From positions 60,756-124,755 of the forward strand of contig NZ_JACZFS010000046.1 of the NCBI RefSeq assembly GCF_014904795.1: DNA of 64,000 nt. Direction: 5' to 3'. This DNA is from Nisaea nitritireducens (lineage in GTDB: Bacteria > Pseudomonadota > Alphaproteobacteria > Thalassobaculales > Thalassobaculaceae). The notes beneath the pieces are model-generated. The model had not been told where the DNA came from. It saw nothing but the letters and a program-made list of their open reading frames with translations, and made no database searches. Below, in pieces: positions 36,172-44,175 of this stretch. The translations under genes were made by a program, and so were the position numbers. Within the stretch, counting starts at the first letter, position 1. Each line of letters begins with the position of its first letter.

Positions 36172-36190
36172 AATTATGAGAATCATTATT
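36172..36190. promoter_or_regulatory. Fur-box-like site 2
   Basis: AATTATGAGAATCATTATT matches the Fur consensus at 15 of 19 positions, and its core GAGAATCATTATT is the strongest half. It lies 85 bases upstream of the DUF4856 start. Two sites spaced as here can hold two Fur dimers. The matching was done by eye. Confidence 0.7.
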
Positions 36191-36261
36191 GATATCCTCA
36201 GAATTTTTAGGATGAAAGACGCTTATCCCATTGTCCTGACGCGTTTTTGGGGTGCCTGCGG

Positions 36262-36291
36262 CCCTCCCGGCACTCTTCGGTCCAGGGAGGG
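36262..36291 (-). other. Stem-loop at end of the mod operon
   Basis: CCCTCCC (36262-36268) and GGGAGGG (36285-36291) form a 7-bp stem with a 16-base loop, 37 bases beyond the modC stop. No T-run follows on the minus strand. It may slow or end mod transcripts before the iron operon promoter, but evidence is weak. Confidence 0.3.
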
Positions 36292-36327
36292 GGCAGAATA
36301 ACGATCTCGTTATCTCTTAAAACCGTT

Positions 36328-37434
36328 CTAAATCCGCCGCTTCCCGCCACCGGGGATCAGACGGCGGTCGATTGCGCTGCTCTTGATCAGGGCGTAGACA
36401 TTCATTCCGGCTTCAAGCTTTAACAGGGCAACGCTTTCACGGGTTACCCTTGCCCTGAGGCCGAACCCGTCCAGGTCCAGCAAGATCTCGGCGAATGCGC
36501 CGTCTTCCAGAACGATATCCGAAATCCTGGCCCGCAGGGCATTGCGGATGCTGAGGCCGGCCGGCTCTTCGATGGCGATCGAAACGTCACGCGCGCGGAC
36601 ACGAATACGGACCATTGTGCCGGGCTCGGCGTCGATATTCGGCATGCGCAGGACCTGGTTGCCAATTGCAAGGTCTGTCATGGCGTAGTCGGCGTCCTGC
36701 GCGAGGACCGGACCTTCCAGGATCACGCCAGCCTCGAAGCGTCCCAGCATCGGGCCGAGATCCATGCGCTGCATCACCTCTGGGACACTTCCCTCCGCCG
36801 CGACGCCACCGTTCCTGATCAGGAGCACGTGGTCCGCAAGACGGCTGAGTTCGTCGAGGGAATGTGTGACGTAGAGGACGGGGATGTCCATTTCCTCCCG
36901 CACGCGCTCGATATAGGGAAGAATCTCCATCTTGCGCCGGATATCGAGGGATGAAAGTGGCTCATCCATGAGCAGCAGGCGGGGTCGCGAGACCAATGCC
37001 CGGCCGATGGCCACGCGCTGTGCCTCGCCCCCGGAAAGCTCTTCCACTCTGCGGTGCAACAAGGGAGCGAGGTCCAGCATGTCGACGATTTGCCCGCGGG
37101 TCGGATCGGCGCGACCGGGATTTGCCCTCTTGGCCGCATAGTCGAGATTGCCGCCGGCGGAGAGGTGGGGGAACAGCCGGCTGTCCTGAAAGACAAAGCC
37201 GATCCGTCGCTTGTGCGGCGGGACGAAAATCCCGTTTCTGTCGTCCTGCCAGATCTCGCCGTCATGCTCGACATAGCAGTCCGTGCCGCGCTCAAGACCG
37301 GAGGCAAGCCGGAGCAGGGTGGTCTTGCCGTGCCCGGACGGACCGAACAGACCGACAATGCCGGAGAGCGGAGCCGAGACATCGACGTTCGCTGTGAATT
37401 CCGGGAACCGGATTGTGCCGCGCATGATCAGCAT
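36328..37434 (-). CDS. modC: Molybdate ABC transporter ATP-binding protein
   Basis: A 368-residue ATPase. Walker A is GPSGHGKT (31-38), the Q-loop glutamine is in VFQDSRLFPHLS (Gln83), the signature is LSGGEAQR (133-140), Walker B is LLLMDEPLSSLD (153-164) and the switch His is His191. LFPHLSAGGNLDYA is the usual ModC sequence after the Q-loop. The C-terminus is a TOBE/Mop-type domain (about 295-355, with NALRARISDIVLEDG and LKLEAGMNVYALIKSSAI) that binds molybdate. Last gene of modABC, starting 7 bases after the modB stop. Confidence 0.94.
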   Translation of the reverse strand: MLIMRGTIRFPEFTANVDVSAPLSGIVGLFGPSGHGKTTLLRLASGLERGTDCYVEHDGEIWQDDRNGIFVPPHKRRIGFVFQDSRLFPHLSAGGNLDYAAKRANPGRADPTRGQIVDMLDLAPLLHRRVEELSGGEAQRVAIGRALVSRPRLLLMDEPLSSLDIRRKMEILPYIERVREEMDIPVLYVTHSLDELSRLADHVLLIRNGGVAAEGSVPEVMQRMDLGPMLGRFEAGVILEGPVLAQDADYAMTDLAIGNQVLRMPNIDAEPGTMVRIRVRARDVSIAIEEPAGLSIRNALRARISDIVLEDGAFAEILLDLDGFGLRARVTRESVALLKLEAGMNVYALIKSSAIDRRLIPGGGKRRI

Positions 37435-37441
37435 GACCGGC

Positions 37442-38119
37442 TCATCCCGCCCGCACAGGCGCTCGACGGTGCAGGATTGTCACCGCCATCAGCACCAGGA
37501 ATGAGAAGATCAGCAAACCGATCGAAAGTCGGTGGGCCTCTGTGTAGGAGAGGGTTTCCACATGCTCGAAGATGGCGATGGAAATCACCCGGGTCTTCTC
37601 CGGAATGTTTCCGCCGACCATCAGAACCACGCCGAATTCGCCGACCGTGTGGGCAAAGGTCAGCACGGCAGCGGTGATATAGCCCCGGATGGCTATCGGA
37701 GAGGCGACCGTCATGAACGCGTCGAGCGGCGAGGCGCCAAGTGTGGCGGCTGCTTCCATGTGCTTGGTGCCGACCGACTGGAACGCGGTCTGCAGTGGCT
37801 GCACGGCAAAAGGCAGGGAATAGATCACCGAGGCGATCAGCAGGCCGGAGAAGGAGAAGGCCAGGGTCTCTCCGGTGAGCTGAACCCAGGCGCCGCCGAT
37901 GGCGCCGGCGGGGCCGAGCAGGATCAGCAGGTAGAAACCGAGCACGGTCGGCGGCAGGACGAGCGGCAGGGCGACGGCGGGCTCGATGATCCAGCGCAGG
38001 CGGGAGCGCGTGTGTGACAGCCACCAGGCGAGGGGCGTGCCAATGAGAACGAGGATGACCGAGGTTGCGCCGGCCAGCTTCAGGGTCAGCAGAATGGCGG
38101 AAAGATCGCCCGGGCTCAT
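37442..38119 (-). CDS. modB: Molybdate ABC transporter permease
   Basis: A 225-residue inner membrane permease with five or six spans. It has the ModB segments ALPLVLPPTVLGFYLL and SLPFAVQPLQTAFQSVGTKH, then the EAA loop MEAAATLGASPLDAFMTVASPIAIRG, which contacts ModC. TFAHTVGEFGVVLMVGGNIPEKT is highly characteristic of ModB. Its start overlaps the end of modA by 4 bases. It forms the molybdate channel as a homodimer. Confidence 0.95.
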   Translation of the reverse strand: MSPGDLSAILLTLKLAGATSVILVLIGTPLAWWLSHTRSRLRWIIEPAVALPLVLPPTVLGFYLLILLGPAGAIGGAWVQLTGETLAFSFSGLLIASVIYSLPFAVQPLQTAFQSVGTKHMEAAATLGASPLDAFMTVASPIAIRGYITAAVLTFAHTVGEFGVVLMVGGNIPEKTRVISIAIFEHVETLSYTEAHRLSIGLLIFSFLVLMAVTILHRRAPVRAG

Positions 38120-38913
38120 TTGCAGGCGTCGGGCGGCTGGTACCCGGCCTCGCGAATGGTCGCGCAGCCGGCGGGTGAAGTCAGGAAGGCAAGGAACCCT
38201 TCGGCGGCAGGGTTATTCGCGCCCCGTTTCAGGAGCACTGCGTCCTGCCGGATCGGCGTGTGCAGATTTGCTGGAACGGGCCAATGACTGCCGCGCAGAC
38301 TATCCGGCGCGGCGAGCAGTTGCGACAGCGCGACAAAGCCTGCGGGGGCACCGCCGGCGGCAACGATCTGGAACGCCTGGGCAATATTCTGGCCCATCAC
38401 GATGCGCTTCTCGTAGGTCTGCCAGAGGCCGAGGGCGGTCAGGCTCTCCTTCGCGGCTACGCCATAAGGCGCCAGTTTCGGATTGGCGATGGAGATGCGC
38501 TCGAGTTCGGCCAGGCTGAGAAAGGCGGCACCGTCCTCCGGTATCGTGGCCGGATCGGGGCTCCAGAGGGCCAGGCGACCGGTGGCATAGGTGAAGGGCG
38601 CTCGCGCCGCCGTGCCGTCCTTCTGCAGGAGTGCCGGACGGGCCTGATCGGCGGCAAGGAAAGCGTCGAACGGCGCGCCTTGCTGGATCTGGGCATAGAT
38701 CTGCCCGGTTGACCCGTTTGCGATGACAACAGTCTCGCCGCTTTCTGCCTTGAAAGCCTTGGCCAGCTTGTCTGCGGTGGAGGCGAAATTAGCCGCGACG
38801 GCGATGGTGGCTTCGGCTGCGTGAGCTGAAACAGCCCCGGCGATGGCGATCACGAGGCAAGCCAGCAAGGACAGGGTTTGCCTGGTCAGTCGCCTGGAGA
38901 ATCGCGGTTTCAT
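38116..38913 (-). CDS. modA: Molybdate-binding periplasmic protein
   Basis: A 265-residue binding protein. The signal peptide MKPRFSRRLTRQTLSLLACL ends near AHA-AEATI. The mature start AEATIAVAANFASTADKLAK is characteristic of ModA, and NGSTGQIYAQIQQGAPFDAFLAADQ includes the oxyanion-binding serines. GYQPP near the C-terminus is also typical. The ATG at 38913 follows ACAGGACCGATC; an upstream open stretch runs through the ModE operator and is not coding. First gene of modABC. Confidence 0.93.
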   Translation of the reverse strand: MKPRFSRRLTRQTLSLLACLVIAIAGAVSAHAAEATIAVAANFASTADKLAKAFKAESGETVVIANGSTGQIYAQIQQGAPFDAFLAADQARPALLQKDGTAARAPFTYATGRLALWSPDPATIPEDGAAFLSLAELERISIANPKLAPYGVAAKESLTALGLWQTYEKRIVMGQNIAQAFQIVAAGGAPAGFVALSQLLAAPDSLRGSHWPVPANLHTPIRQDAVLLKRGANNPAAEGFLAFLTSPAGCATIREAGYQPPDACK

Positions 38914-38948
38914 GATCGGTCCTGTGGTGTGCACGGGTGTCGCGAAAA

Positions 38949-38978
38949 GAGCGTTATATATCATCGGATATAACGCTC
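38949..38978. promoter_or_regulatory. ModE-binding palindrome (molybdenum box)
   Basis: GAGCGTTATAT and ATATAACGCTC form a perfect 11-bp inverted repeat around an 8-base centre. The core CGTTATAT with ATATAACG agrees with the known ModE (Mo-box) consensus. It lies between the modE stop (38982) and the modA start (38913), 36 bases before modA, where bound ModE-molybdate would block modABC transcription. Confidence 0.88.
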
Positions 38979-38981
38979 TCG

Positions 38982-39383
38982 TCAAGGTGAGGCCGCGCCC
39001 TCCTCATCGTCCGCTCCGCTTTCCATATTGCTGGCCAGCAATCCGCGCAGTCTTTCCATCTCCGGCGCCAGCACGTCGGCGGCCCGGGCTTCCATTTGCC
39101 GGTAACAGGTGGCGATGTCCTGTCCCAGCGCTGTCAGCCGTGCACCACCGCCGCTGCTGCCGCCCTTGGCGGTTTCCACAAGCGGCGCCTGGAAATGGGA
39201 GTTCATCCGCTGCACCAGCAGCCAGGCACGGCGGTAACTCATGCCCATGGATCGTCCGGCCTTACTGATCGATCCGGTCTCAGCAATGGCTTCCAGAAGA
39301 TCCGCCTGACCGGGGCCGATGGCGACATTCGTGTCCAGCACGACGCGAAGACGTGGACCGAGGGTTTTGTTTCCTGCTTTCAT
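38982..39383 (-). CDS. modE: ModE-type molybdate-dependent regulator (HTH domain only)
   Basis: A 133-residue protein. It contains the ModE N-terminal winged-helix: LDTNVAIGPGQADLLEAIAE, TGSISKAGRSMGMSYRRAWL, then VQRMNSHFQAPLVET and the wing KGGSSGGGARLTALG. Full ModE has two further molybdate-binding Mop domains, absent here, so this is the short form seen in many alphaproteobacteria. The ATG at 39383 has no strong ribosome site; the frame is open to 39470. It lies directly upstream of modABC on the same strand, and a Mo-box lies just after its stop. Confidence 0.88.
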   Translation of the reverse strand: MKAGNKTLGPRLRVVLDTNVAIGPGQADLLEAIAETGSISKAGRSMGMSYRRAWLLVQRMNSHFQAPLVETAKGGSSGGGARLTALGQDIATCYRQMEARAADVLAPEMERLRGLLASNMESGADDEEGAASP

Positions 39384-39461
39384 GGGGCCGACTCTGCCAC
39401 GGAGTTCTCCGGGGCACACCGGCAAAATCGAAAACCCGTCAAAGGGTGAAGGGGAGGCGTT

Positions 39462-40250
39462 GTGGAACACGCGACCGAAGATCTTATCTATGAGGTGAAG
39501 GGCGGCATCGGCTGGATCACCTTTAACCGACCCAAGGCCCGTAACGCCTTCACTTTCGCCATGTATGAAGGTGTTGCGGAGATCTGCCGGGATGCCGGCA
39601 AAGGCGAGGCGGTTTCCGCCATCGTAATGTGCGGCGCCGGAGACAAGGCCTTCGCGGCGGGCACGGATATCGGCCAGTTCAAGGATTTCTCAACGGCCGA
39701 GGACGCCTTCGCCTACGAGGAGAACGGCAACAGGATGATGGCGGATATCGAGCGCTGCCCGGTGCCGACCATCGCGGCGATCCATGGGGCCTGCACCGGC
39801 GGCGGCGCAGCGGTTGCGGCTTCCTGCGACATTCGTCTGACGGCGGCGGATCTGAAATTCGGCTTTCCGATTGCCCGTACGCTCGGGAATTGCCTGTCGA
39901 ATGAAAACCTGCGGCGCCTGTCCTGGCTGGTTGGACCGGCGCGGGTGTCCGAGATGCTGCTGACCGCCCGCCTTGTCGGCGCGGAGGAAGCCAAGGCGAT
40001 CGGTCTTGTCTCCGAAGTGCTGCCGGACCGGGATGCGGTCATGGCCCGTGCAACGGAGCTGTCGGAGACCCTGAAGGGGCACGCGCCGATCACCATGCGG
40101 GTGACCAAGGAAGCGTTGCGGCGCTTGCGCACCAGTGGCGCGGTCCCGGAAGACCGGGATCTGATCGAAGCGGCTTATACCAGCGCCGATTTCCGCGAAG
40201 GCATGTCGGCCTTTCTGGAGAAGCGCCGGCCGACTTGGCAGAACCGCTAA
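39462..40250 (+). CDS. Enoyl-CoA hydratase/isomerase family protein
   Basis: A 262-residue crotonase-fold protein. The oxyanion-hole segments are FAAGTDIGQF (about 63-72) and IHGACTGGGAAVAASCDIRL (about 107-126). The catalytic pair of glutamates of true hydratases is not clear: the residue after the second glycine loop lies in FGFPIARTLGNCLS, so the reaction could be isomerisation, hydrolysis or a decarboxylation instead. Start is GTG 39462 with GGGGAGG at a good distance. It is divergent from modE and isolated from any acyl-CoA cluster. Confidence 0.85.
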   Translation: MEHATEDLIYEVKGGIGWITFNRPKARNAFTFAMYEGVAEICRDAGKGEAVSAIVMCGAGDKAFAAGTDIGQFKDFSTAEDAFAYEENGNRMMADIERCPVPTIAAIHGACTGGGAAVAASCDIRLTAADLKFGFPIARTLGNCLSNENLRRLSWLVGPARVSEMLLTARLVGAEEAKAIGLVSEVLPDRDAVMARATELSETLKGHAPITMRVTKEALRRLRTSGAVPEDRDLIEAAYTSADFREGMSAFLEKRRPTWQNR

Positions 40251-40275
40251 GATCGACCGCCGATACCCGGACGCT

Positions 40276-40737
40276 TCAGGCGGCCAGGCCGCGGGTCATG
40301 AAAACGCTGTGCGGGTCGAGGGTGTAGCTGCCGAAAGGCGGGCATTCCTCGAACCCGAAACGGCTATAGAGCGCGCGTGCCGGTGCGAAGGCTTCCATGG
40401 AGCCCGTCTCCAGGCTGACCTGCCGGTACCCGCGTTTCTTCGCCTCGGCCAGAATATGCTCCACCATGAGCCGGGCAACGCCCTTGCCGCGATGCTGCCG
40501 AGCCGTGTGCATGGATTTCAGCTCGCCCTGATCCGGCGAGAGCTCCCGCAGCGCACCGCAGCCAAGCAGGCTGCCGTCCTGCCAAACGCTCCAGAACGTG
40601 ATGTCCGGATGTCGCAGCCCGTCGAGATCGAGGGCATGGACGCTTTCCGGCGGCGAATTTGCGTTGCCGTGCTCCAGGTGCGCGGACAGCAATTCCGCGA
40701 TTTCCGGACCGGTCAAATCGTCGACCCTAATCTCCAT
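40276..40737 (-). CDS. GNAT family N-acetyltransferase
   Basis: A 153-residue GNAT enzyme. Motif A is ELKSMHTARQHRGKGVARLMVEHI (key QHRGKG at about 81-86), followed by GYRQVSLETGSMEAFAPARA and LYSRFGFEECPPFGSY, the last with the usual Tyr. These segments resemble the YsnE/IAA-acetyltransferase-like group. The acceptor is unknown. It is convergent with the enoyl-CoA hydratase and divergent from the exported amidohydrolase. Confidence 0.9.
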   Translation of the reverse strand: MEIRVDDLTGPEIAELLSAHLEHGNANSPPESVHALDLDGLRHPDITFWSVWQDGSLLGCGALRELSPDQGELKSMHTARQHRGKGVARLMVEHILAEAKKRGYRQVSLETGSMEAFAPARALYSRFGFEECPPFGSYTLDPHSVFMTRGLAA

Positions 40738-40862
40738 TTTATCTCTCCGTTATTGGGTTAGATGCGGAGCATATCGTCAGCGCGGATCGGAGCTCAAGCT
40801 GGACGTTGAGCACGAATGCGCCACATCATTTCAACTGATTCGCGGTAGGAGGGAGACGTTCG

Positions 40863-41696
40863 ATGAAGGCACTGGCGAGAAGCCTGGCGATGCTCGGATT
40901 CGGGCTGATGCTTTGCGGCAATGTCGTGAAAGCGGAAGAGTTGCGGCTCTTCGATACCCATATTCACTACAGTCACGATGCCTGGGAGCGGTATTCCGCT
41001 GAGGACGCCGTGGAGATATTACGGCAGGCAGGACTCCGCAGGGCCTTCGTTTCCAGCTCGCCGGATGAGGGGACTCAGAGGCTTTATCGTGCGGCACCGG
41101 ATTTCATCGTGCCGGTGTTGCGCCCTTACCGGAAACGGGGGGAGCTCCAAAGCTGGGTGGACGATCCGACTGTGGTGGAGATGGTGGCCGGACGGCTTGC
41201 GGCCAATCGCTATGCGGGGATTGGCGAGTTTCATGTCTCGGGCGCGGATGCGGATAAACCGGCCGTCCGCGGTCTTGTCGATCTGGCCCGTAAGCACGGA
41301 CTTTTTCTCCATGCACATGCGGATGCCGACGCTATTGCGCGGATTTTCAAGCACGATCCGGAGGCGCGGGTTCTGTGGGCGCATGCCGGTTTTGAGGGCC
41401 GCGAACGGGTTGAAGCCACGCTGGCCGCTTATCCAGAACTCCGGGCCGACCTGTCCTTCCGTTTCGAGCATGTATCGGGCGGCAAGATAACCCCCGCCTG
41501 GCGCCGGACCTTCGTGCGTTTCCCCGGGCGCTTCACCATCGGCACCGATACCTACACGCCGTCCCGCTGGGAAGACGTGGCCGATTATATAACGTGGGTT
41601 CGAGGCTGGCTCGCCGACTTGCCGGAGCCTGTTCGGAGTAACATAGCATTCCGGAACGCTGAGGCATTACTCGCCTCTAATCCGAATGCGATGTAA
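40863..41696 (+). CDS. Exported amidohydrolase-2 family metal hydrolase
   Basis: A 277-residue TIM-barrel hydrolase with an N-terminal signal peptide (MKALARSLAMLGFGLMLCGN, cleavage near VKA-EELR). Metal ligands are visible as HIH in FDTHIHYSHD, Glu in IGEFHVSG, His in FLHAHADAD, His in LWAHAGFEG and Asp in IGTDTYTPSRW. Export of such a hydrolase to the periplasm is less common than a cytosolic location. Substrate unknown. It is alone on its strand, before the PAS kinase with a 128-base gap. Confidence 0.84.
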   Translation: MKALARSLAMLGFGLMLCGNVVKAEELRLFDTHIHYSHDAWERYSAEDAVEILRQAGLRRAFVSSSPDEGTQRLYRAAPDFIVPVLRPYRKRGELQSWVDDPTVVEMVAGRLAANRYAGIGEFHVSGADADKPAVRGLVDLARKHGLFLHAHADADAIARIFKHDPEARVLWAHAGFEGRERVEATLAAYPELRADLSFRFEHVSGGKITPAWRRTFVRFPGRFTIGTDTYTPSRWEDVADYITWVRGWLADLPEPVRSNIAFRNAEALLASNPNAM

Positions 41697-41824
41697 GGCC
41701 TTCACCCGCTTGTGAAATTATTGTCGAGATAGCGATTTAGACTTGCCCGTACTGGAGGTGCGCGGCTTAGTGTGTGCTAGTGCACTCAAAATAATTACGG
41801 TTTCGGCGTATCAATGAAAACCGT

Positions 41825-44068
41825 ATGGACAGGCAGGACTACCCCACGATGGCTATTTCACTGCATACAGCAGCGCTCAGCGCAATGCTCGCGTCGTTGT
41901 TGCTTGCGGCTGCATTAACGTATTTGCGGTCGATACCGAATGCGCCAAGCGGGCTGAGTTGGTGGGCCGGCGGGTTCTGGGCCTATGCCGGGGCGAATGG
42001 CTGCGTCGCATTCATTGCGCCGGAACCCGCTTCGATCTTCCTTGAAATCCTGCTGGCCATGTCCGCGGTTATGCTCGCGGCCGGAACGCGCAGGTTTCTT
42101 GGATATGCAGTTCTGGCCCAGCTTGTTGTTCTTGGCATCAGCCTGATCGTTTTCTGGGTCCTCGCCGCTGAAATCTTCCAGCTTCCGCCGCTCGTCCGGG
42201 CCGTCCCGGTTTTCATTCTGGCTGTGGGCGGCTTGATCTTTAGCGGCCTGTCGCTCTGGCGAAAGAGCGGTACAGGCAGCATCGGAGCCGGGTACCGGAT
42301 AACCGGGGTGCTCTTCGTATTCTGGGGATTGCTTCAGCTGGATTACCCGATTTTGCGCGATGTGGAGTGGATTGCGCCCTACGGGTTTCTTCTGGCGCAG
42401 GTTTTGGCCATTGCCTGCGCGATTGGGCTGATGATTATCGCCCACCATAAAATGATAGCGCGGGCTGAAACGGAAGCTGCTGCGCGGCATGCCGCGGATG
42501 ACGCGTTACTTCTGCAGCTCGACTTGCGGCAGCACATCATCGATGCCGTGCCGATGCCGATTTTCGTTGAAGACGATAATGGCCTGCTGGTGAATGCGAA
42601 CAGTGCGTTTGCGCAGCTTACGGGCTGCAACCAGCCTGATGTCGCCGGAAAGAATATCGATGAGATCTGGTCGGACGCGGGCATCGTTCAGGCTCTGGAG
42701 CCGGAAAATGCCGCCGGGCCGGAAGGCATGATCCAGCCAGTCTCGATGGTGCTGGCCCTTCCGTCGGGGCAGGCCCGCAGCTACGCCGTTTCCAAAATGT
42801 CTCTCGCGATGCCGGGCGAATCCCGATCCGGCAGTGTCGTGGTCATGCAGGACATGACAGACCGCAATCGCACGGAGATGCAGCTCCATGAAAGCGAGAA
42901 GCGGTTTCGGGATTTCGCCGAGGCGTCTTCGGACTGGCTGTGGGAAACCGATGCAGAAGGGCGCTTCAGCTATTTCGCGCATGGCGCACGGGACTACAGC
43001 GGGCTGATCCCGGAAAGCAATCTCGGGAGGACCCGTTTCGAGGCGACGATTGAAGACCTGACCTCGGAGAAATGGCGAACGCATATCTCCGACATCGAGG
43101 CGCAGCGGCCTTTCAGCGGGTTCCGTTATCTTTTGCGTGGCGAAGAAGGGCACGAAGTCGCGGTGATGATCAATGGCATGCCGTTCTACGACGATGACGG
43201 CACGTTTCTCGGGTATCGCGGAACAGGCAGCGACGTTACCCGGCAGCGGGAGGCGGAAATATCCCGCGACCGGGCCTTGCTGGATGCCGAAAGGGCGAAC
43301 CGGGCGAAGTCTGAATTTTTGGCCACGATGAGTCACGAGTTCCGCACACCGCTGAATGCCATTCTCGGTTTCAGTGAGATGCTCTCGCAGGAAGTCCTCG
43401 GTCCGGTCGGTGCGCCGGCTTACCGGGAATATGCCGATGCCATAAATGACAGCGGAAACCACATGCTGGCGCTGGTGAACGACATCCTCGATATATCCGC
43501 CATCGAGGCGGGCAAGCGCGTGATCATGAAGGAGGAAATAGGCCTCCTGGAGTTGCTGCGGGAAAGCACCGTCGAGGTTTCTAAAATCGCGGCCGACAAA
43601 TCGATCAATCTCGAGGTGGGTGTGCCTGGCGAGCCGTTGCGGCTGTTCGCTGATCTCCGGTCCGTGCGCCAGATCATTCTGAATTTGCTGTCCAATGCCG
43701 TGAAATTCACCCCGGAGAGTGGCTGGATACGGCTCTCGGCACAGTCGGACCGGGGGGATATGATTGCAATCGTCGTCGAGGATAGCGGCGAGGGTATTGC
43801 GGCGGACAAGCTGCCCACCATCACCGACCCCTTTTCCCAGGCGAGCAATCATCCGCATCACAGCCATGAAGGCACCGGCCTTGGCCTTAGTATCGTCAAA
43901 TCTCTGGTGGATGCTCATTCCGGTGAATTGAGGATAGAGAGCACTCTTGGAGTGGGCACCAAAGTGACAGTCTGGCTGCATGCGGCACTCGGCCCGAAAC
44001 CGGCGCTTCAGGAAACCACGTCAGCGGGGCCCAAGGTCGATATCGAAGAAGACTCGGACGACATCTAG
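41825..44068 (+). CDS. Membrane PAS-domain sensor histidine kinase
   Basis: A 747-residue kinase. About seven hydrophobic segments fill residues 10-205. A short coiled segment follows, then a PAS domain (about 230-345, IDAVPMPIFVEDDNGLLVNA) and a second PAS/PAC (about 360-475, ending FLGYRGTGSDVT). The HisKA phosphoacceptor is His504 in TMSHEFRTPLNAILGF. The HATPase domain (about 600-725) has NLLSNAVKFTPESG (N box), EDSGEGIAADK (G1) and GTGLGLSIVKSLV (G2). No response regulator is adjacent, so the partner is unknown. The start is weakly supported; an ATG at 41849 is an alternative. Confidence 0.9.
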   Translation: MDRQDYPTMAISLHTAALSAMLASLLLAAALTYLRSIPNAPSGLSWWAGGFWAYAGANGCVAFIAPEPASIFLEILLAMSAVMLAAGTRRFLGYAVLAQLVVLGISLIVFWVLAAEIFQLPPLVRAVPVFILAVGGLIFSGLSLWRKSGTGSIGAGYRITGVLFVFWGLLQLDYPILRDVEWIAPYGFLLAQVLAIACAIGLMIIAHHKMIARAETEAAARHAADDALLLQLDLRQHIIDAVPMPIFVEDDNGLLVNANSAFAQLTGCNQPDVAGKNIDEIWSDAGIVQALEPENAAGPEGMIQPVSMVLALPSGQARSYAVSKMSLAMPGESRSGSVVVMQDMTDRNRTEMQLHESEKRFRDFAEASSDWLWETDAEGRFSYFAHGARDYSGLIPESNLGRTRFEATIEDLTSEKWRTHISDIEAQRPFSGFRYLLRGEEGHEVAVMINGMPFYDDDGTFLGYRGTGSDVTRQREAEISRDRALLDAERANRAKSEFLATMSHEFRTPLNAILGFSEMLSQEVLGPVGAPAYREYADAINDSGNHMLALVNDILDISAIEAGKRVIMKEEIGLLELLRESTVEVSKIAADKSINLEVGVPGEPLRLFADLRSVRQIILNLLSNAVKFTPESGWIRLSAQSDRGDMIAIVVEDSGEGIAADKLPTITDPFSQASNHPHHSHEGTGLGLSIVKSLVDAHSGELRIESTLGVGTKVTVWLHAALGPKPALQETTSAGPKVDIEEDSDDI

Positions 44069-44175
44069 CCGAGGCTTTCAGGCGCGTCAGACGGGGCGTG
44101 TGTATGTCCGGTTGTTCCGGGGGCGATCTGTCTATACATCCTGAGCATTGAACAGAACCGAAAACAGGTGACCTG

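Noticed and set aside
30919..37434. modC as the missing ATPase of the iron importer
   Set aside because: It is coupled to modB and carries a molybdate TOBE domain, and the iron operon has its own promoter region between.
42506..43981. 491-residue minus-strand open frame
   Set aside because: Antisense to the PAS histidine kinase; low-complexity, His/Arg-rich translation.
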